This document shows, in pieces, positions 8,941 through 19,493 of a stretch of DNA of 64,000 bases. The stretch comes from Luteimonas deserti (GTDB taxonomy: Bacteria; Pseudomonadota; Gammaproteobacteria; Xanthomonadales; Xanthomonadaceae), in NCBI RefSeq assembly GCF_013425765.1, contig NZ_JACCJZ010000004.1, forward strand, positions 62,001 to 126,000. The letters are read 5' to 3'. Both the position numbers and the translations under genes were made by a program. Under the pieces are notes generated by a model. The model did no database searches and was not told the origin of the DNA. It saw nothing but the letters and a program-made list of their open reading frames with translations. The stretch's first letter is position 1. Each line of letters begins with the position of its first letter.

Positions 8941-10052
8941 CCCCGCGGCGCCTGCTCGCCGTGACCGTCAAGGAGCTGCGCCAGCTGCGTCGCGACCGCG
9001 TCACCCTCGCGATGGTCGTGATGATCCCGGTCATGCAGCTGCTGCTGTTCGGTTACGGCATCAACACCAATCTGCGCGCGCTCCCGGCCGGAATCGCCGA
9101 TGAGGCGGGCACGGCCGGATCGCGTGCCCTGGTGATGGATCTTCTGGCCACCGGCGTGGTGAGGGCCGGGACGGAGGCCGGAACGCCACAGCAGCTGATG
9201 GACGCGTTGCGCAGCGGGGATATCGCGGTCGGCATCGCGATCCCGCCCGATTTCGAGCGTCGCCGCATCGAGGGGCGGACGGTTGCGCAGATCCTGGTCG
9301 ACGGCAGCGACAACGCAGTGCAGTGGGCGGCGGCACAACTGGCGCAGCTGCCGGTGGAAGTCGATGCCGCCGCGGTGTCCCGTCACCCGCACGCCAGCAG
9401 CCGGGGCGGCGAGCCCGCCATCAGCGTGGTCGGTTTCTACAACCCCCAGCGACGCTCGGCCCTGAATGTCGTGCCGGGGCTGATCGGCGTGATCCTCACC
9501 ATGACCATGATCCTGTTCACGGGTGTCTCGATCGTGCGCGAACGCGAGCGCGGCAACATGGAATTGCTGATCGCCACGCCCATCAGCAGTGCCGAGTTGA
9601 TGATCGGCAAGATCACGCCCTATGTGGTGATCGGCCTGCTGCAGACCAGCGTGGTCCTGGTGCTGGGCATGTGGCTGTTCGATGTCGCGGTCGCCGGCAG
9701 CCTGTGGGAGGTGTACGTGGCGGCGAGCCTTCTGATCCTGGCCAACCTCACGCTCGGGCTGCTGATCTCCACGCGCGCGCGTTCGCAGTTCCAGGCCATG
9801 CAGATGACCTTCTTCCTGTTTCTGCCGTCCATTCTCCTGTCCGGTTTCATGTTTCCCTTCGCGGGCATGCCGCCGGCCGTGCAGTGGTTCGCCGAGCTTC
9901 TGCCCCTGACCCACTTCGTCCGTCTGATCCGCGGCATCGTCCTGCGCGGGGCGGGCCTCGCGGACATGTGGCCCGATGTGCTGGCGCTCGTCGCATTCAC
10001 CCTGGTCATGATGTCGGCCGCGGTCGCGCAGTTCCGCAAGCGGTTGGACTGA
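8937..10052 (+). CDS. ABC-2 type exporter permease
   Basis: This 371-residue protein starts at a GTG overlapping the ATPase stop by 4 bp. It has the ABC-2 layout of YbhS/YbhR: a first membrane helix (MVVMIPVMQLLLFGYGI), a periplasmic domain of about 130 residues, then five helices. The fingerprint FTGVSIVRERERGNMELL and the ILLSGFMFPFAGMP re-entrant segment lie among these helices. Only one permease gene is present, so a homodimer is likely. The whole operon reads as a drug or envelope-molecule exporter; its substrate cannot be told from sequence. Confidence 0.93.
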   Translation: MTPRRLLAVTVKELRQLRRDRVTLAMVVMIPVMQLLLFGYGINTNLRALPAGIADEAGTAGSRALVMDLLATGVVRAGTEAGTPQQLMDALRSGDIAVGIAIPPDFERRRIEGRTVAQILVDGSDNAVQWAAAQLAQLPVEVDAAAVSRHPHASSRGGEPAISVVGFYNPQRRSALNVVPGLIGVILTMTMILFTGVSIVRERERGNMELLIATPISSAELMIGKITPYVVIGLLQTSVVLVLGMWLFDVAVAGSLWEVYVAASLLILANLTLGLLISTRARSQFQAMQMTFFLFLPSILLSGFMFPFAGMPPAVQWFAELLPLTHFVRLIRGIVLRGAGLADMWPDVLALVAFTLVMMSAAVAQFRKRLD

Positions 10053-10471
10053 GCGAGGACGCGACCCGGAGCCCGATCCTTCGTCCGTGCACTCCCGGGG
10101 CGTCGTCCCGGGCGTTCGACGTCGATGCACACCGGGCTGGTGCGGGCAGGCGGGTCCGCCGCGGCACCTTTGGCTCCCCGCGGCATTGGTCAGCAATCCG
10201 TCTCCGCGAAACATTTTTTTCAACTTCTTCCCGGCTTATCGCGGGCTTTATGCCTCGGCGTTGATTCACCATCTTGCGCAGTGCTGCCCGCGATGTCCCG
10301 CGACGCACGCTGCCACCCTCCGCCACCGCTCGGACGTGGAGCGGCCTGCATCAAGCGCAGTCTGCGCTGGCGTGGCAGGCGCTGGTCTCCGCTGCGCCAA
10401 CCAAGCCTGAAATGCACTCGTCGCGGACCTCGGGTCATACCCGGCTGGGCGCCGCTTTGCGACATCCGCGC
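10053..10471. other. Intergenic region between convergent exporter and CPBP genes
   Basis: About 420 bp with no convincing reading frame. A short AT-rich run (ACATTTTTTTCAACTTCTTCC, near 10208) is the only compositional anomaly. No clean hairpin followed by a T-tract was found for either flanking gene. Confidence 0.4.
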
Positions 10472-11188
10472 TCAGGAGGACGGCAGGGAATAAGCCTCGT
10501 AGTGGCTGATCGAGTTGATGAGGCCATGCAGAACGATGCAGGCCCAAAGGTTGCGCCCGCCCAGGAGCCACATCAGACCGAACAGCACGCCGATCGTGCC
10601 GGTGACGATCACACCGCCGAGGCCCTGATGAACGTGGAGACTCCCGAACACGGCAGCCTGGAGCACGATGGAGACCAGTACAGCCGGCAGACGCGACGAA
10701 CCGATCACCTTGATGATGCGATCGAGAATGAACCCGCGAAGCAGCAGTTCCTCACCGAAGGCCGCCGTTCCCCAGCTGACCGGGCCGGCCCAGTACAGGT
10801 ATTCGATCAGGTCGCCGCGCAGAGCAGTGTGGTCGACGCGCGGGGGCTCGATCCCGAGCGCACCCAGAACCGGGTAGATCGTCAGCGCAATCACGAGGAA
10901 TGCGCTGGTCCCGGCGACGAGCAGCAGCGGAACCGACCACCACCGGGCCGGTCGACGCAGGCCGACGTCAGCCCATCGCTCTCCGCCCCGATGGAGCAGC
11001 CATGTGCACAGCAGTAGGAGCGCCGCCATGCGCACCAGCACGAAGATCTTGGGCCCCGGGCCGCTGCCTATAGCCTGATCGATGGTCATCATCGCGAGCA
11101 GGCCGCCGAACACGGCGACAACGAGCACAAGTTCGACAAGGAAGCGACGGCGCGATCCGAGCGATAGCGTGGCCAAGGGATCTTGCAT
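10472..11188 (-). CDS. CPBP-family intramembrane glutamic endopeptidase
   Basis: This 238-residue protein has six or more hydrophobic helices. The three CPBP (CAAX protease/Abi) signatures are present: GEELLLRGF with E146, E147 and R151; LHVHQG with H185; and VLHGLINS with H221 and N225. The family includes Rce1-type prenyl-protein proteases and bacterial proteins for self-immunity or envelope proteolysis. The ATG at 11188 is preferred because sequence upstream of it in frame is not membrane-like. It is transcribed away from a rhomboid protease gene, leaving a 326-bp shared control region. All catalytic residues are intact; the substrate is unknown. Confidence 0.88.
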   Translation of the reverse strand: MQDPLATLSLGSRRRFLVELVLVVAVFGGLLAMMTIDQAIGSGPGPKIFVLVRMAALLLLCTWLLHRGGERWADVGLRRPARWWSVPLLLVAGTSAFLVIALTIYPVLGALGIEPPRVDHTALRGDLIEYLYWAGPVSWGTAAFGEELLLRGFILDRIIKVIGSSRLPAVLVSIVLQAAVFGSLHVHQGLGGVIVTGTIGVLFGLMWLLGGRNLWACIVLHGLINSISHYEAYSLPSS

Positions 11189-11514
11189 GCATCGGGGTCC
11201 GGGAACGGCAGGGCGCCAGGTCCGCAACGGTTGCAGCTTCCTTCGGAGAAACGAAGGGCCGTTCGTCACCGTGTCCAGATGCAGGGTGGGCCCAGGTGTA
11301 ATGGACCGGTGCCGAATGCACGTCGGTGTGCGCTGCGGACTTGGCGCACCCCAGGCCGGGCGCGTGCGTCCTCGCGCCCGGAAGACGCGTCCGCAGTGCT
11401 CTGACACCGTCGCCGCGGGACGGCCATACTGGGTCTCGACCCGCGCATGATCCGGGTCGTCTGTCCACATACTCTGCTCGCCGCAGCGTTGGCGCGCTTA
11501 CTACGAAGAGCCCG
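11189..11514. promoter_or_regulatory. Divergent promoter region between CPBP and rhomboid genes
   Basis: 326 bp separate the two divergent starts, so both promoters should lie here. I could not single out a strong -35/-10 pair. No gene-like frame is supported. Confidence 0.4.
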
Positions 11515-12141
11515 ATGACCCACTTGCGAACGATCATCGCGCCGCCGGCGTCGCATCGCGTTCCCTGGTGCACGCTGCTGTTGTGTGCGGCAACCGTCGC
11601 CTTCAGCATCCACGCCGCGATCGAAATCAGCGGTGCGTGGCTCGGACGGGTCCGGATTGTCGAGATGGAGCGATACGGACTGCGCTTCGAGCACATCCTA
11701 GACCTCGAGCTTTGGCGACTGGTCACCGCCCAGCTCGTCCATGTCAGGCAGCCACACATGGTCTCGAACGTCTTCTGCCTGTTCCTGGTGGGCACGGCCG
11801 TCGAGCGTCATATGGGCGCGATCCGCGTGCTGGCGGTCTGGCTGATCGGCGGCTCGATGGCGATGCTGGTCAGCACGCTGTTCGCCATACCCCCGTGGAA
11901 CCTGGGCACAGGCGCATCCCAAGCAATCATGGCGATTACCGGCGCCGGCCTCTGGTTGACGCAGACGGGCGCCGATCGTTCGAGGTTTCTGATGCTGACG
12001 CTTGGATTCACGCTCGCCTTGGCGCTCGTACTCGATCTGATCTATGCCCACTATCCGAAACCCGGACACATCGCGGGCGTGCTGTTCGGCTATCTGATCG
12101 CCTCGCTGTCCCGAAGAACAATCCGGGAGAGCGCCGCCTGA
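11515..12141 (+). CDS. Rhomboid-family intramembrane serine protease
   Basis: This 208-residue protein has about six membrane helices. The rhomboid features are RLVTAQLVHVRQPHMVSN, with H81 and N85 in the HxxxN oxyanion motif; GTGASQAI, with the catalytic serine S135; and PKPGHIAG, with the catalytic H185. Active-site residues therefore appear intact, although the usual GASG is GASQ. The ATG at 11515 is chosen as the first start giving the expected short cytoplasmic N-terminus. Rhomboids cleave membrane proteins within or near a helix. Its size also fits the rhombosortase subgroup, but I see no GlyGly-CTERM partner in the window. Confidence 0.85.
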   Translation: MTHLRTIIAPPASHRVPWCTLLLCAATVAFSIHAAIEISGAWLGRVRIVEMERYGLRFEHILDLELWRLVTAQLVHVRQPHMVSNVFCLFLVGTAVERHMGAIRVLAVWLIGGSMAMLVSTLFAIPPWNLGTGASQAIMAITGAGLWLTQTGADRSRFLMLTLGFTLALALVLDLIYAHYPKPGHIAGVLFGYLIASLSRRTIRESAA

Positions 12142-12590
12142 ACCGCTGGCGACGCGCTCCGCGTCCGGTCGCGTGCGCACGTCGGTCCAGACCCCGCCCG
12201 ACGCCGTGCGGACTGCCGCCGTCGGTCTCAGTGTCTGCCGTTTCACCCCCGGTGCCCGAGAGGCGAGCTGGACCCTCCGCGCTGACGGTCTGACGCGGGC
12301 GATTCGCAGCGCCTCGGCGCTCGCGCATCGTGCGCACGGCGACAACTTCGGGGGTGCTGTTCCGCAACCTGCCAGGGTCGCGCTCGAGTCGCGAAGCCGG
12401 CGGTCGAGTTGGACTGTCGGCGCTCGGAATCCCGCCGTGACGACATCCCTCGAGTCCCGGGCGTTCGAGCGTGGTGCGGACGGTTCGCTCACGCGAGTCC
12501 GTCTGTGTCGCGCATGGGCCAAGCGGCTCCCCACCACAGGCAATGTCCGCCATCTTCCGGCCGCGGCCATCCCTGCACTACATTGGTGCG
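12142..12590. other. Intergenic region upstream of glnL
   Basis: About 450 bp without a supported gene. Its end holds a TACATT hexamer 6 bp before the glnL ATG (listed separately). glnA, which often precedes glnL-glnG, is not here. Confidence 0.45.
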
Positions 12591-12591
12591 A
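12579..12591 (+). promoter_or_regulatory. Possible -10 element implying a leaderless glnL transcript
   Basis: TACATT at 12579-12584 lies exactly 6 bp before the ATG of glnL. If it is a sigma-70 -10 box, the transcript would begin at the start codon. No Shine-Dalgarno is visible and no good -35 is seen at 17 bp. Confidence 0.35.
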
Positions 12592-13663
12592 TGTCCGTTG
12601 CACCTCCCCCATCGGGTTTCCCGTTCGATTCACTGACCACGCCACTGGCGTGGGCGGACGCCGATGGCCGCATCCGTGACTGCAATCTCGCCTTCGCGCG
12701 CTGGCTCGGCGTCGGACGTCGGCGTCTGATCGACCAGCCGCTGGCGGCGCTGGAAGCGGAGGGCGACGTGCTGCGCAGCGCCCTGCGCCAGCCGGGCGAG
12801 TCGAGCGAGGGACCCTTCCGGGTCCGGCGCCTGGCATTGGCTTTTCTTGGCGGCGAACCGCGGTTTGCCGATGCGTGGCTGTCGCGCGATGTCGATGGCG
12901 GCGTGCTGCTCGAAGCGCACCCGGTGGACGAGTTCCCGGGCGCCGATCCCACCCAGGCCATGCCGCTGGCACTGGCGGCCGCCCTGCGCGGTCTGGCCCA
13001 CGAGTTGCGCAACCCTCTGGCCGGCCTGAAAGGGGCCGCGCAGCTGCTGGCCCGGCGGGTGGGGCCGGGCGAGCCGCGCGAGCTGGTCGCCCTCGTGGAA
13101 ACCGAGGTTGCACGCCTGGCCGCGCTGGTCGACCAGCTGCTGTCGCCGGTGGCGCCGCAGCCGCACCGGCCCCTGAACATCCACGGCGTACTCGAACAGG
13201 TGTTGCGCCTGGCCGAGGCGGATGCGGGCTGGGCCGTACGCATGGTGCGCGACTACGATCCCAGCCTGCCGGACCTCAGCGGCGACGCCGACCGCCTCAC
13301 CCAGGCCATCTGGAACCTCGTCCGCAACGCCATCCAGGCCGGCGCGGCCAACATCACGCTGCGCACGCGCGCGGCGAATGGCGTGCGCATCGGCGACGCG
13401 GTGCATGCGATGGCCCTGCGCCTCGAGGTGGTCGACGACGGGCGCGGTGTGCCGGACGACATGGTCGAGCAGATCTTCCTGCCGCTGGTCTCCGGTCGGG
13501 CCGACGGCAGTGGCCTCGGCCTGGCGCTTGCGCAACAGGTCGCGCGCGAACACCGCGGTGCCCTCGTCTACCGCTCGCGACCCGGCCACACCGTGTTCAC
13601 CCTGCAATTGCCTTTCCCCGCGGACGACGTGCCGCAGTTCGCCGACATCGGAGCACCACTGCC

Positions 13664-13667
<4 letters not shown>
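12591..13667 (+). CDS. glnL: Nitrogen regulation sensor histidine kinase NtrB
   Basis: This 358-residue soluble kinase has an N-terminal PAS domain (about 10-115). The H-box GLAHELRNPLAG follows, with phosphoryl-accepting H137. The ATPase domain shows the N-box (NLVRNAIQAG), G1 (DDGRGVPDD) and G2 (GSGLGLALA). It lacks membrane helices, as expected for NtrB, which reads nitrogen status through PII. Its stop overlaps the glnG start (ATGA), so kinase and regulator are co-translated. It phosphorylates NtrC under nitrogen limitation in this family. glnA is absent from the neighbourhood. Confidence 0.93.
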
Positions 13668-15091
<1,424 letters not shown>

Positions 15092-15140
15092 GTCCATGCC
15101 TTCATCCGCGGCTGAGCCGCGCATCGGTATCGTGCCGCGC

Positions 15141-15701
15141 ATGCCTGGTCCGTCCCTCCGCCCGCTCTGCATCGTGTTCGCCCCGCTGCTGCTGGCGGCC
15201 TGCGCGAGTGCGCCCCGCTCTGTCCCCGCCACGGCGCCGGCCGATGCGGTGCCGCCTGCGCCGCTCGCCGCGACCGGCAGTGCGCAGAGCGCGGTCGCCA
15301 ATCTCGCGTCGGCGTCGGGCACCCTGGTGAGCGGGCGACTGATGCTGCAGGCGGCGGACGGCGGCGTACGCGTACGCGGCGACGTCGGCGGCCTGGTCCG
15401 CAACGGCACCCATAACCTCCGCCTGCACGCGCGCGGCGACTGCAGCGCCGTGGATGCGGCGAGCGCCGGACCCGAGTTCGACCCGGTGCGTGGCACGCCC
15501 TCGCGCGAGCCCGATCCGGGCCAGCGGGGGCGCATCGTCGCCAACGCGCAGGGCGTGGCCTCGATCGATCTCATGCTCCCGGGCGCGGTGCTCGGCGGCG
15601 GCGCGGGCAACGACATCGTCGGGCGCGCGCTCCTGGTACTCGGCGCCACACCGGGTGCGATCGGTGCGCGGGTCGCCTGTGGCGTGATCCACATTCCCTG
15701 A
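15141..15701 (+). CDS. Degenerate SodC-like lipoprotein lacking metal ligands
   Basis: This 186-residue protein has a lipoprotein signal (APLLLAACAS) and then a Cu/Zn superoxide dismutase-like domain. Compared with the intact SodC encoded next door, the ligand segment GTHGFHVHETGDC is GTHNLRLHARGDC, and AGGHFNP is AGPEFDP. The histidine-rich zinc loop is absent and the late copper histidine is missing. Only one of four copper histidines and none of the zinc histidines remain, while both disulfide cysteines (GDC and RVACGV) are kept. I infer a folded but non-dismutase protein. An upstream ATG at 15096 is an alternative start. The intact reading frame argues against a simple pseudogene. Confidence 0.75.
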   Translation: MPGPSLRPLCIVFAPLLLAACASAPRSVPATAPADAVPPAPLAATGSAQSAVANLASASGTLVSGRLMLQAADGGVRVRGDVGGLVRNGTHNLRLHARGDCSAVDAASAGPEFDPVRGTPSREPDPGQRGRIVANAQGVASIDLMLPGAVLGGGAGNDIVGRALLVLGATPGAIGARVACGVIHIP

Positions 15702-15760
15702 TCGTCCCCGTGCATACGCTGCTCGCGGCCGATGCGCGTTTAACTCGTGAGGAGCTTCCG

Positions 15761-16375
15761 ATGACCTGCATGCCTACCCGACTGCTGACGCCCGCGCTCC
15801 TCGCGCTCGCGCTTGCCGCCTGCGGCGTCGATGACGGCGGTTCCGGTGAGAACGCAGCAGCCGAAGCCGACCGCGCTGCCGAGACGGCCGGACCCACCAC
15901 GCGTCCCGATGCCACCGCGCCCGTCGCGATCGCCCGCCTCGAGCCCACCGAGGGCAGCGCCACCCGGGGTGACCTCCGCTTCGTGGCGTCGCGCGACCGG
16001 ATCGAAGTCACCGGCACGCTGACCGGCCTTCCTGGCGGGGGCACCCACGGCTTCCACGTGCACGAGACCGGCGATTGCAGAGCGCCGGATGCGACCAGCG
16101 CCGGCGGCCACTTCAACCCGGCCGACACCGCACACGGCCGCGTCGGGCGAGGCGACCATCACGCCGGCGACAGCGACAACATCAGGGCCGGTGCGGATGG
16201 CCGTGCGCAGGTGCAGGGCTGGCTCGAAGGCGCGACGCTGGGCGATGGCGCGGCGACCGACATCGTCGGCCGGGCGGTCATCGTGCATGCCGACGCCGAC
16301 GACTACACGACGCAGCCGACCGGCAACGCCGGCGACCGCGTGGCCTGCGGCGTGATCGAGCGTGGGCCGGACTGA
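15761..16375 (+). CDS. sodC: Periplasmic Cu/Zn superoxide dismutase (lipoprotein)
   Basis: This 204-residue protein has a lipobox signal (LALALAACGV) and a 50-residue flexible acidic linker. A full SodC domain follows: GTHGFHVHETGDC (copper ligands), SAGGHFNP (bridging histidine), a zinc loop with GDHHAGD, VIVHADADDY (late copper histidine) and RVACGVIERG at the end. A GAGGAG-like ribosome site (TGAGGAGCTTCCG) precedes the ATG at 15761, which decides the start. The enzyme removes superoxide in the periplasm. It lies 59 bp after a degenerate paralogue and is followed by a decayed fragment of the same family, so this locus has expanded by tandem duplication. Confidence 0.93.
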   Translation: MTCMPTRLLTPALLALALAACGVDDGGSGENAAAEADRAAETAGPTTRPDATAPVAIARLEPTEGSATRGDLRFVASRDRIEVTGTLTGLPGGGTHGFHVHETGDCRAPDATSAGGHFNPADTAHGRVGRGDHHAGDSDNIRAGADGRAQVQGWLEGATLGDGAATDIVGRAVIVHADADDYTTQPTGNAGDRVACGVIERGPD

Positions 16376-17175
16376 ATTTCGGCGGGCGCGACGCCTCGGG
16401 GCCTCGGTCGGCACATGACCGCGTCCCGCAGCGCTACCCGGCCTGCCGCGTGCCGTACCTGACAGCCGGCCTGGCGCGACGTGCTCGTCGGCGCGCGTCG
16501 ATCGCGTGACCCCGTCGGACTCGAAGCCGATCCGCTCCGTCGACGATGCACTGAAGCGAATTCGCTGTCTGCGACGTCGTCACCGTGCACGCCGCCGCGA
16601 ACGACGACACGACCAACCGATCTGTAATGCCGCCGACCGCCTGGCCTGCAGCGTGATCGAGCGCGCGCAGGACCGCGCTCCGCGGGCGTGCGGCGTCCGG
16701 GCACCCGTCGCGACCCGACCGCGCGGTGCCCCGTATCGCCGGCCAGCTCTGCAACGGCAGCCACTGACAGACTCCTGCTGCGCGGCGTGTTCATCTCGCG
16801 CGGCGACACCATCCGCCGACGTAATCGAGGGGATTCTTTTTGGCGACCCGGCGCTACGACGCCATCGTCATAACGCATCGTCGTAACGCAGCGTCGAGAC
16901 CGCGCTCTTCCGAAACGGAAGATGCGTTCCGCGAGCCGCGGCTGGACACTACGCGCGCGAGGCCCTGGATGCCCGCGATTCTCGAAGCGCGCGTCATGCC
17001 ACCACCGCCGGGCGGCGTCCGCAACGTGGCCCGGCGCATCGGTCTGTCGCGCCGCGTGCCGCAGCTGTGCAAGGTGGCGCCGAATTCGCCCGACTATCAC
17101 GTCAAGGACGTGCACCGGTCGGTCGAGGGCGTCCGACGCAGGGCGCGGTCGCGGCCCCGGCGCTGCGCGAGCGGC
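16376..17175. other. Gene-free stretch with sodC remnant
   Basis: About 800 bp between sodC and the next gene. Apart from the sodC fragment near 16580-16680 it holds a perfect-but-one 13-bp tandem repeat (ATCGTCATAACGC at 16864-16876, then ATCGTCGTAACGC at 16877-16889). Frames here carry no recognisable protein. Confidence 0.5.
16575..16680 (+). pseudogene. Decayed sodC 3' fragment
   Basis: The stretch from about 16580 to 16680 aligns with the 3' end of sodC at about 16285-16375. Both read GTGCA(T/C)GCCG, then an ACGAC-rich segment, then CCGACCGC followed by TGGCCTGC and AGCGTGATCGAGCGC (fragment version). The fragment has small deletions and frame changes and no start or SodC core. It is best read as the remnant of a third tandem copy. 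Boundaries are approximate. Confidence 0.65.
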
Positions 17176-18072
17176 TCAGCGCAGGGCGTCGGCGGCGTCC
17201 TGACCGGGCGCCACGTGGACGAACTCCAGCGGGATGTCGTGCGCCTGCAGCACGGCGGCGAACTGGCGCTGACGCGCCTCGAACATCGCAAATCCGCGCG
17301 CCAGTCGGGCTTCGTCCTCGTCGTGCGCCGCATTGCGTGCGCGCCAGTCCGCCGGCGAGAGCAGGGCCATGCGCACCGCGCCCGCATGCTGGCGCAGCAG
17401 CGGCTCGGGCGGCGCATCGAGCCAGGCGTCGCTCGACGGTGCGAGCAGCGCGGTCTCGAGGATCTCCCACAGGGGCTCGAGGCCCTGGTTGCTGTACTGC
17501 AGGGCGGTCATCGCCAGCAGGTCGTGCACGGTGAGATAGCGCGCATGCTCGATCCGGGCGCCGAATGCCTCCTGGGCGAGCAGCGCGGTTTCCGCCTGGG
17601 CCATGCCCAGATCCAGCAGCGACGTCTCCATCTCCTCCGCGACGGCCCGGGCCGCTGCGGCGTCGCCGTGCAGCAGATAGGGCAACACGCGCAGGCGGCC
17701 GCCCGCCAGCAGGGGATCGGCCTGGAACGGCAACGGTACGTCGCCGCCCTCGTCGGCGCCGAAGGCGATGATCCTGGGGGCGGCGGCACCGGGTGCGCGC
17801 GCGCGCAGTTCGTCGAGCCGGCGATGCACGGGCCAGCCGGGCCGCAGCAGTTCGGCCGGGTCGAAGTGCGCGGCGGCCAGCACCAGATCCAGCCCGCACA
17901 CGCCCGGCACCAGCCGGCCCAGATCGTGGCCGACCCGCGTGGCCAGCTGGCCGGCGAGGCTCGCATCCAGCGCAGCGCGCGCCGGTTCGGCCTCGCCACT
18001 GAGCTCTAGGGCGAGCACGCCGAGCACCTGCATTGCAGGATCGTGTCGGGAAATGTCGGGATCTGCGGTCAT
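17176..18072 (-). CDS. Conserved protein of unknown function
   Basis: This 298-residue protein is rich in alanine and leucine with no signal peptide or membrane segment. I do not recognise a catalytic motif. The well-balanced composition, steady coding character and absence of rare codons suggest a real gene, of a type I associate with hypothetical proteins of Xanthomonadaceae. The ATG at 18072 is preferred over an upstream start (18099), because it leaves room for the divergent thiolase promoter. Its divergence from a thiolase gene may mean shared control, but no role in fatty acid metabolism can be asserted. Confidence 0.6.
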   Translation of the reverse strand: MTADPDISRHDPAMQVLGVLALELSGEAEPARAALDASLAGQLATRVGHDLGRLVPGVCGLDLVLAAAHFDPAELLRPGWPVHRRLDELRARAPGAAAPRIIAFGADEGGDVPLPFQADPLLAGGRLRVLPYLLHGDAAAARAVAEEMETSLLDLGMAQAETALLAQEAFGARIEHARYLTVHDLLAMTALQYSNQGLEPLWEILETALLAPSSDAWLDAPPEPLLRQHAGAVRMALLSPADWRARNAAHDEDEARLARGFAMFEARQRQFAAVLQAHDIPLEFVHVAPGQDAADALR

Positions 18073-18100
18073 TGGCCGTGCACACCGGCAGCGATACACT
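18072..18100 (+). promoter_or_regulatory. Candidate sigma-70 promoter for the thiolase gene
   Basis: TTGGCC (18072-18077) and TACACT (18095-18100) are separated by 17 bp, a good match to sigma-70 spacing. Transcription would start near 18107, about 60 bp before the thiolase ATG. The -35 touches the start codon of the divergent gene. Confidence 0.4.
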
Positions 18101-18165
18101 CGTTCACATTATGCCCGTCCCGGCGTGGCGCCGGGGTCCACGCTTTCGTCCCGCGAGGAAGTCCA

Positions 18166-19443
18166 ATGCTGCAAGGTCGTCCCGTCGCCGTGCTGGGTGG
18201 CGTTCGTATCCCGTTCTGCCGGCAGAACACCGCCTACGCGGACGTCGGCAATCTCGGCATGTCGGTGCGCACGCTGGGGGCGCTGGTGGAGCGCTTCGGG
18301 CTTCACGGCCAGCAGCTGGGTGAAGTGGCGATGGGCGCGGTGATCAAGCATTCGAGCGACTGGAACCTGGGACGCGAGGCGGCCTTGTCGTCGGGACTCT
18401 CCGCGCTCACCCCGGGCATCACCCTGCAGCGGGCCTGCGGCACCTCGCTCGACTCGATCATCACCATCGGCAACAAGATCGCGACGGGACAGATCGAGTC
18501 GGGAGTCGGCGGCGGATCGGACACCACGTCGGACGTTCCGATCGTCTACGGCCGCGTGCTGCGGCGCCGTCTCCTGGCCGCCAACGCGGCCAAGACGATG
18601 AAGGACCGCATGGCGGCGTTCCGCGGCTTTCGTCCACGCGAGATCAAGCCCGACTTCCCCGGCGTGGCCGAGCCGCGCACCGGCAAGTCGATGGGCGAGC
18701 ACTGCGAGGACATGGCCAAGGAATGGAACATCTCCCGCGATTCGCAGGACGAGTTGGCGGTCGCGTCGCACCATAAGCTGGCCGCCGCCTACGAACGTGG
18801 ATTCTTCGACGATCTGGTCGTGAGCTTCCGCGGCGTCGCGCGCGACAACATCCTGCGGCCGGACACGTCGCTCGAAAAGCTCGCCACGCTGAAGCCGGCC
18901 TTCGATCGCGTGTCCGGACGCGGCACGCTCACGGCGGCGAACTCCACACCGCTGACCGACGGCGCCTCGGCCTGCCTGCTGGCCAGTGACGACTGGGCCG
19001 CGCGCCACGGTCACGAGGTGCTGTGCCACATCCGCGACGCGCACGTGTCGGCGGTGGACTTCGTGCATGGCGAAGGTCTTCTGATGGCCCCCACCGTCGC
19101 GGTCGCCGAGATGCTGGCGCGCAACGGGCTCACGCTGCAGGACTTCGACATCTACGAGATCCACGAGGCATTCGCCGCCCAGGTGCTGTGCACGCTGCGC
19201 GCCTGGGAGAGCGAGGATTACTGCCGTACGCGGCTCGGCCTCGACGCGCCGCTCGGCCGGATCGACCCCGCGCGCCTCAATCCGCTCGGGTCGTCGCTGG
19301 CCACCGGTCATCCCTTCGCTGCGACCGGTGCGCGGGTGGTCGCGACGGCCGCCAAGCAACTGGCCGAGCGTGGCGGCGGGCGTGCGCTGATCTCCATCTG
19401 CACCGCCGGCGGCATGGGCGTTGTCGCGATCCTCGAACGCTGA
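18166..19443 (+). CDS. fadI: Acetyl-CoA C-acyltransferase (FadI-like thiolase)
   Basis: This 425-residue thiolase has the nucleophilic C91 (QRACGTSLDS), the catalytic histidine in YEIHEAFAAQ, the GHPFAATGAR segment and the second cysteine in CTAGGMG. Its length and insertions fit FadI, the beta subunit type that pairs with FadJ in fatty acid beta-oxidation, rather than the 390-residue biosynthetic thiolases. It cleaves 3-ketoacyl-CoA to acetyl-CoA and a shortened acyl-CoA. A GAGGAAGT ribosome site precedes the ATG at 18166. No fadJ partner lies next to it, so it must work with a distant multifunctional subunit. Confidence 0.88.
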   Translation: MLQGRPVAVLGGVRIPFCRQNTAYADVGNLGMSVRTLGALVERFGLHGQQLGEVAMGAVIKHSSDWNLGREAALSSGLSALTPGITLQRACGTSLDSIITIGNKIATGQIESGVGGGSDTTSDVPIVYGRVLRRRLLAANAAKTMKDRMAAFRGFRPREIKPDFPGVAEPRTGKSMGEHCEDMAKEWNISRDSQDELAVASHHKLAAAYERGFFDDLVVSFRGVARDNILRPDTSLEKLATLKPAFDRVSGRGTLTAANSTPLTDGASACLLASDDWAARHGHEVLCHIRDAHVSAVDFVHGEGLLMAPTVAVAEMLARNGLTLQDFDIYEIHEAFAAQVLCTLRAWESEDYCRTRLGLDAPLGRIDPARLNPLGSSLATGHPFAATGARVVATAAKQLAERGGGRALISICTAGGMGVVAILER

Positions 19444-19493
19444 GCCGACCCGTCCCTGTTCGCAGGCGACTCATTCCGACAGGATCCGCCGTG

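Noticed and set aside
12173..12679. Plus-strand frame overlapping the start of glnL
   Set aside because: No family features, and it conflicts with the well-supported NtrB start at 12591.
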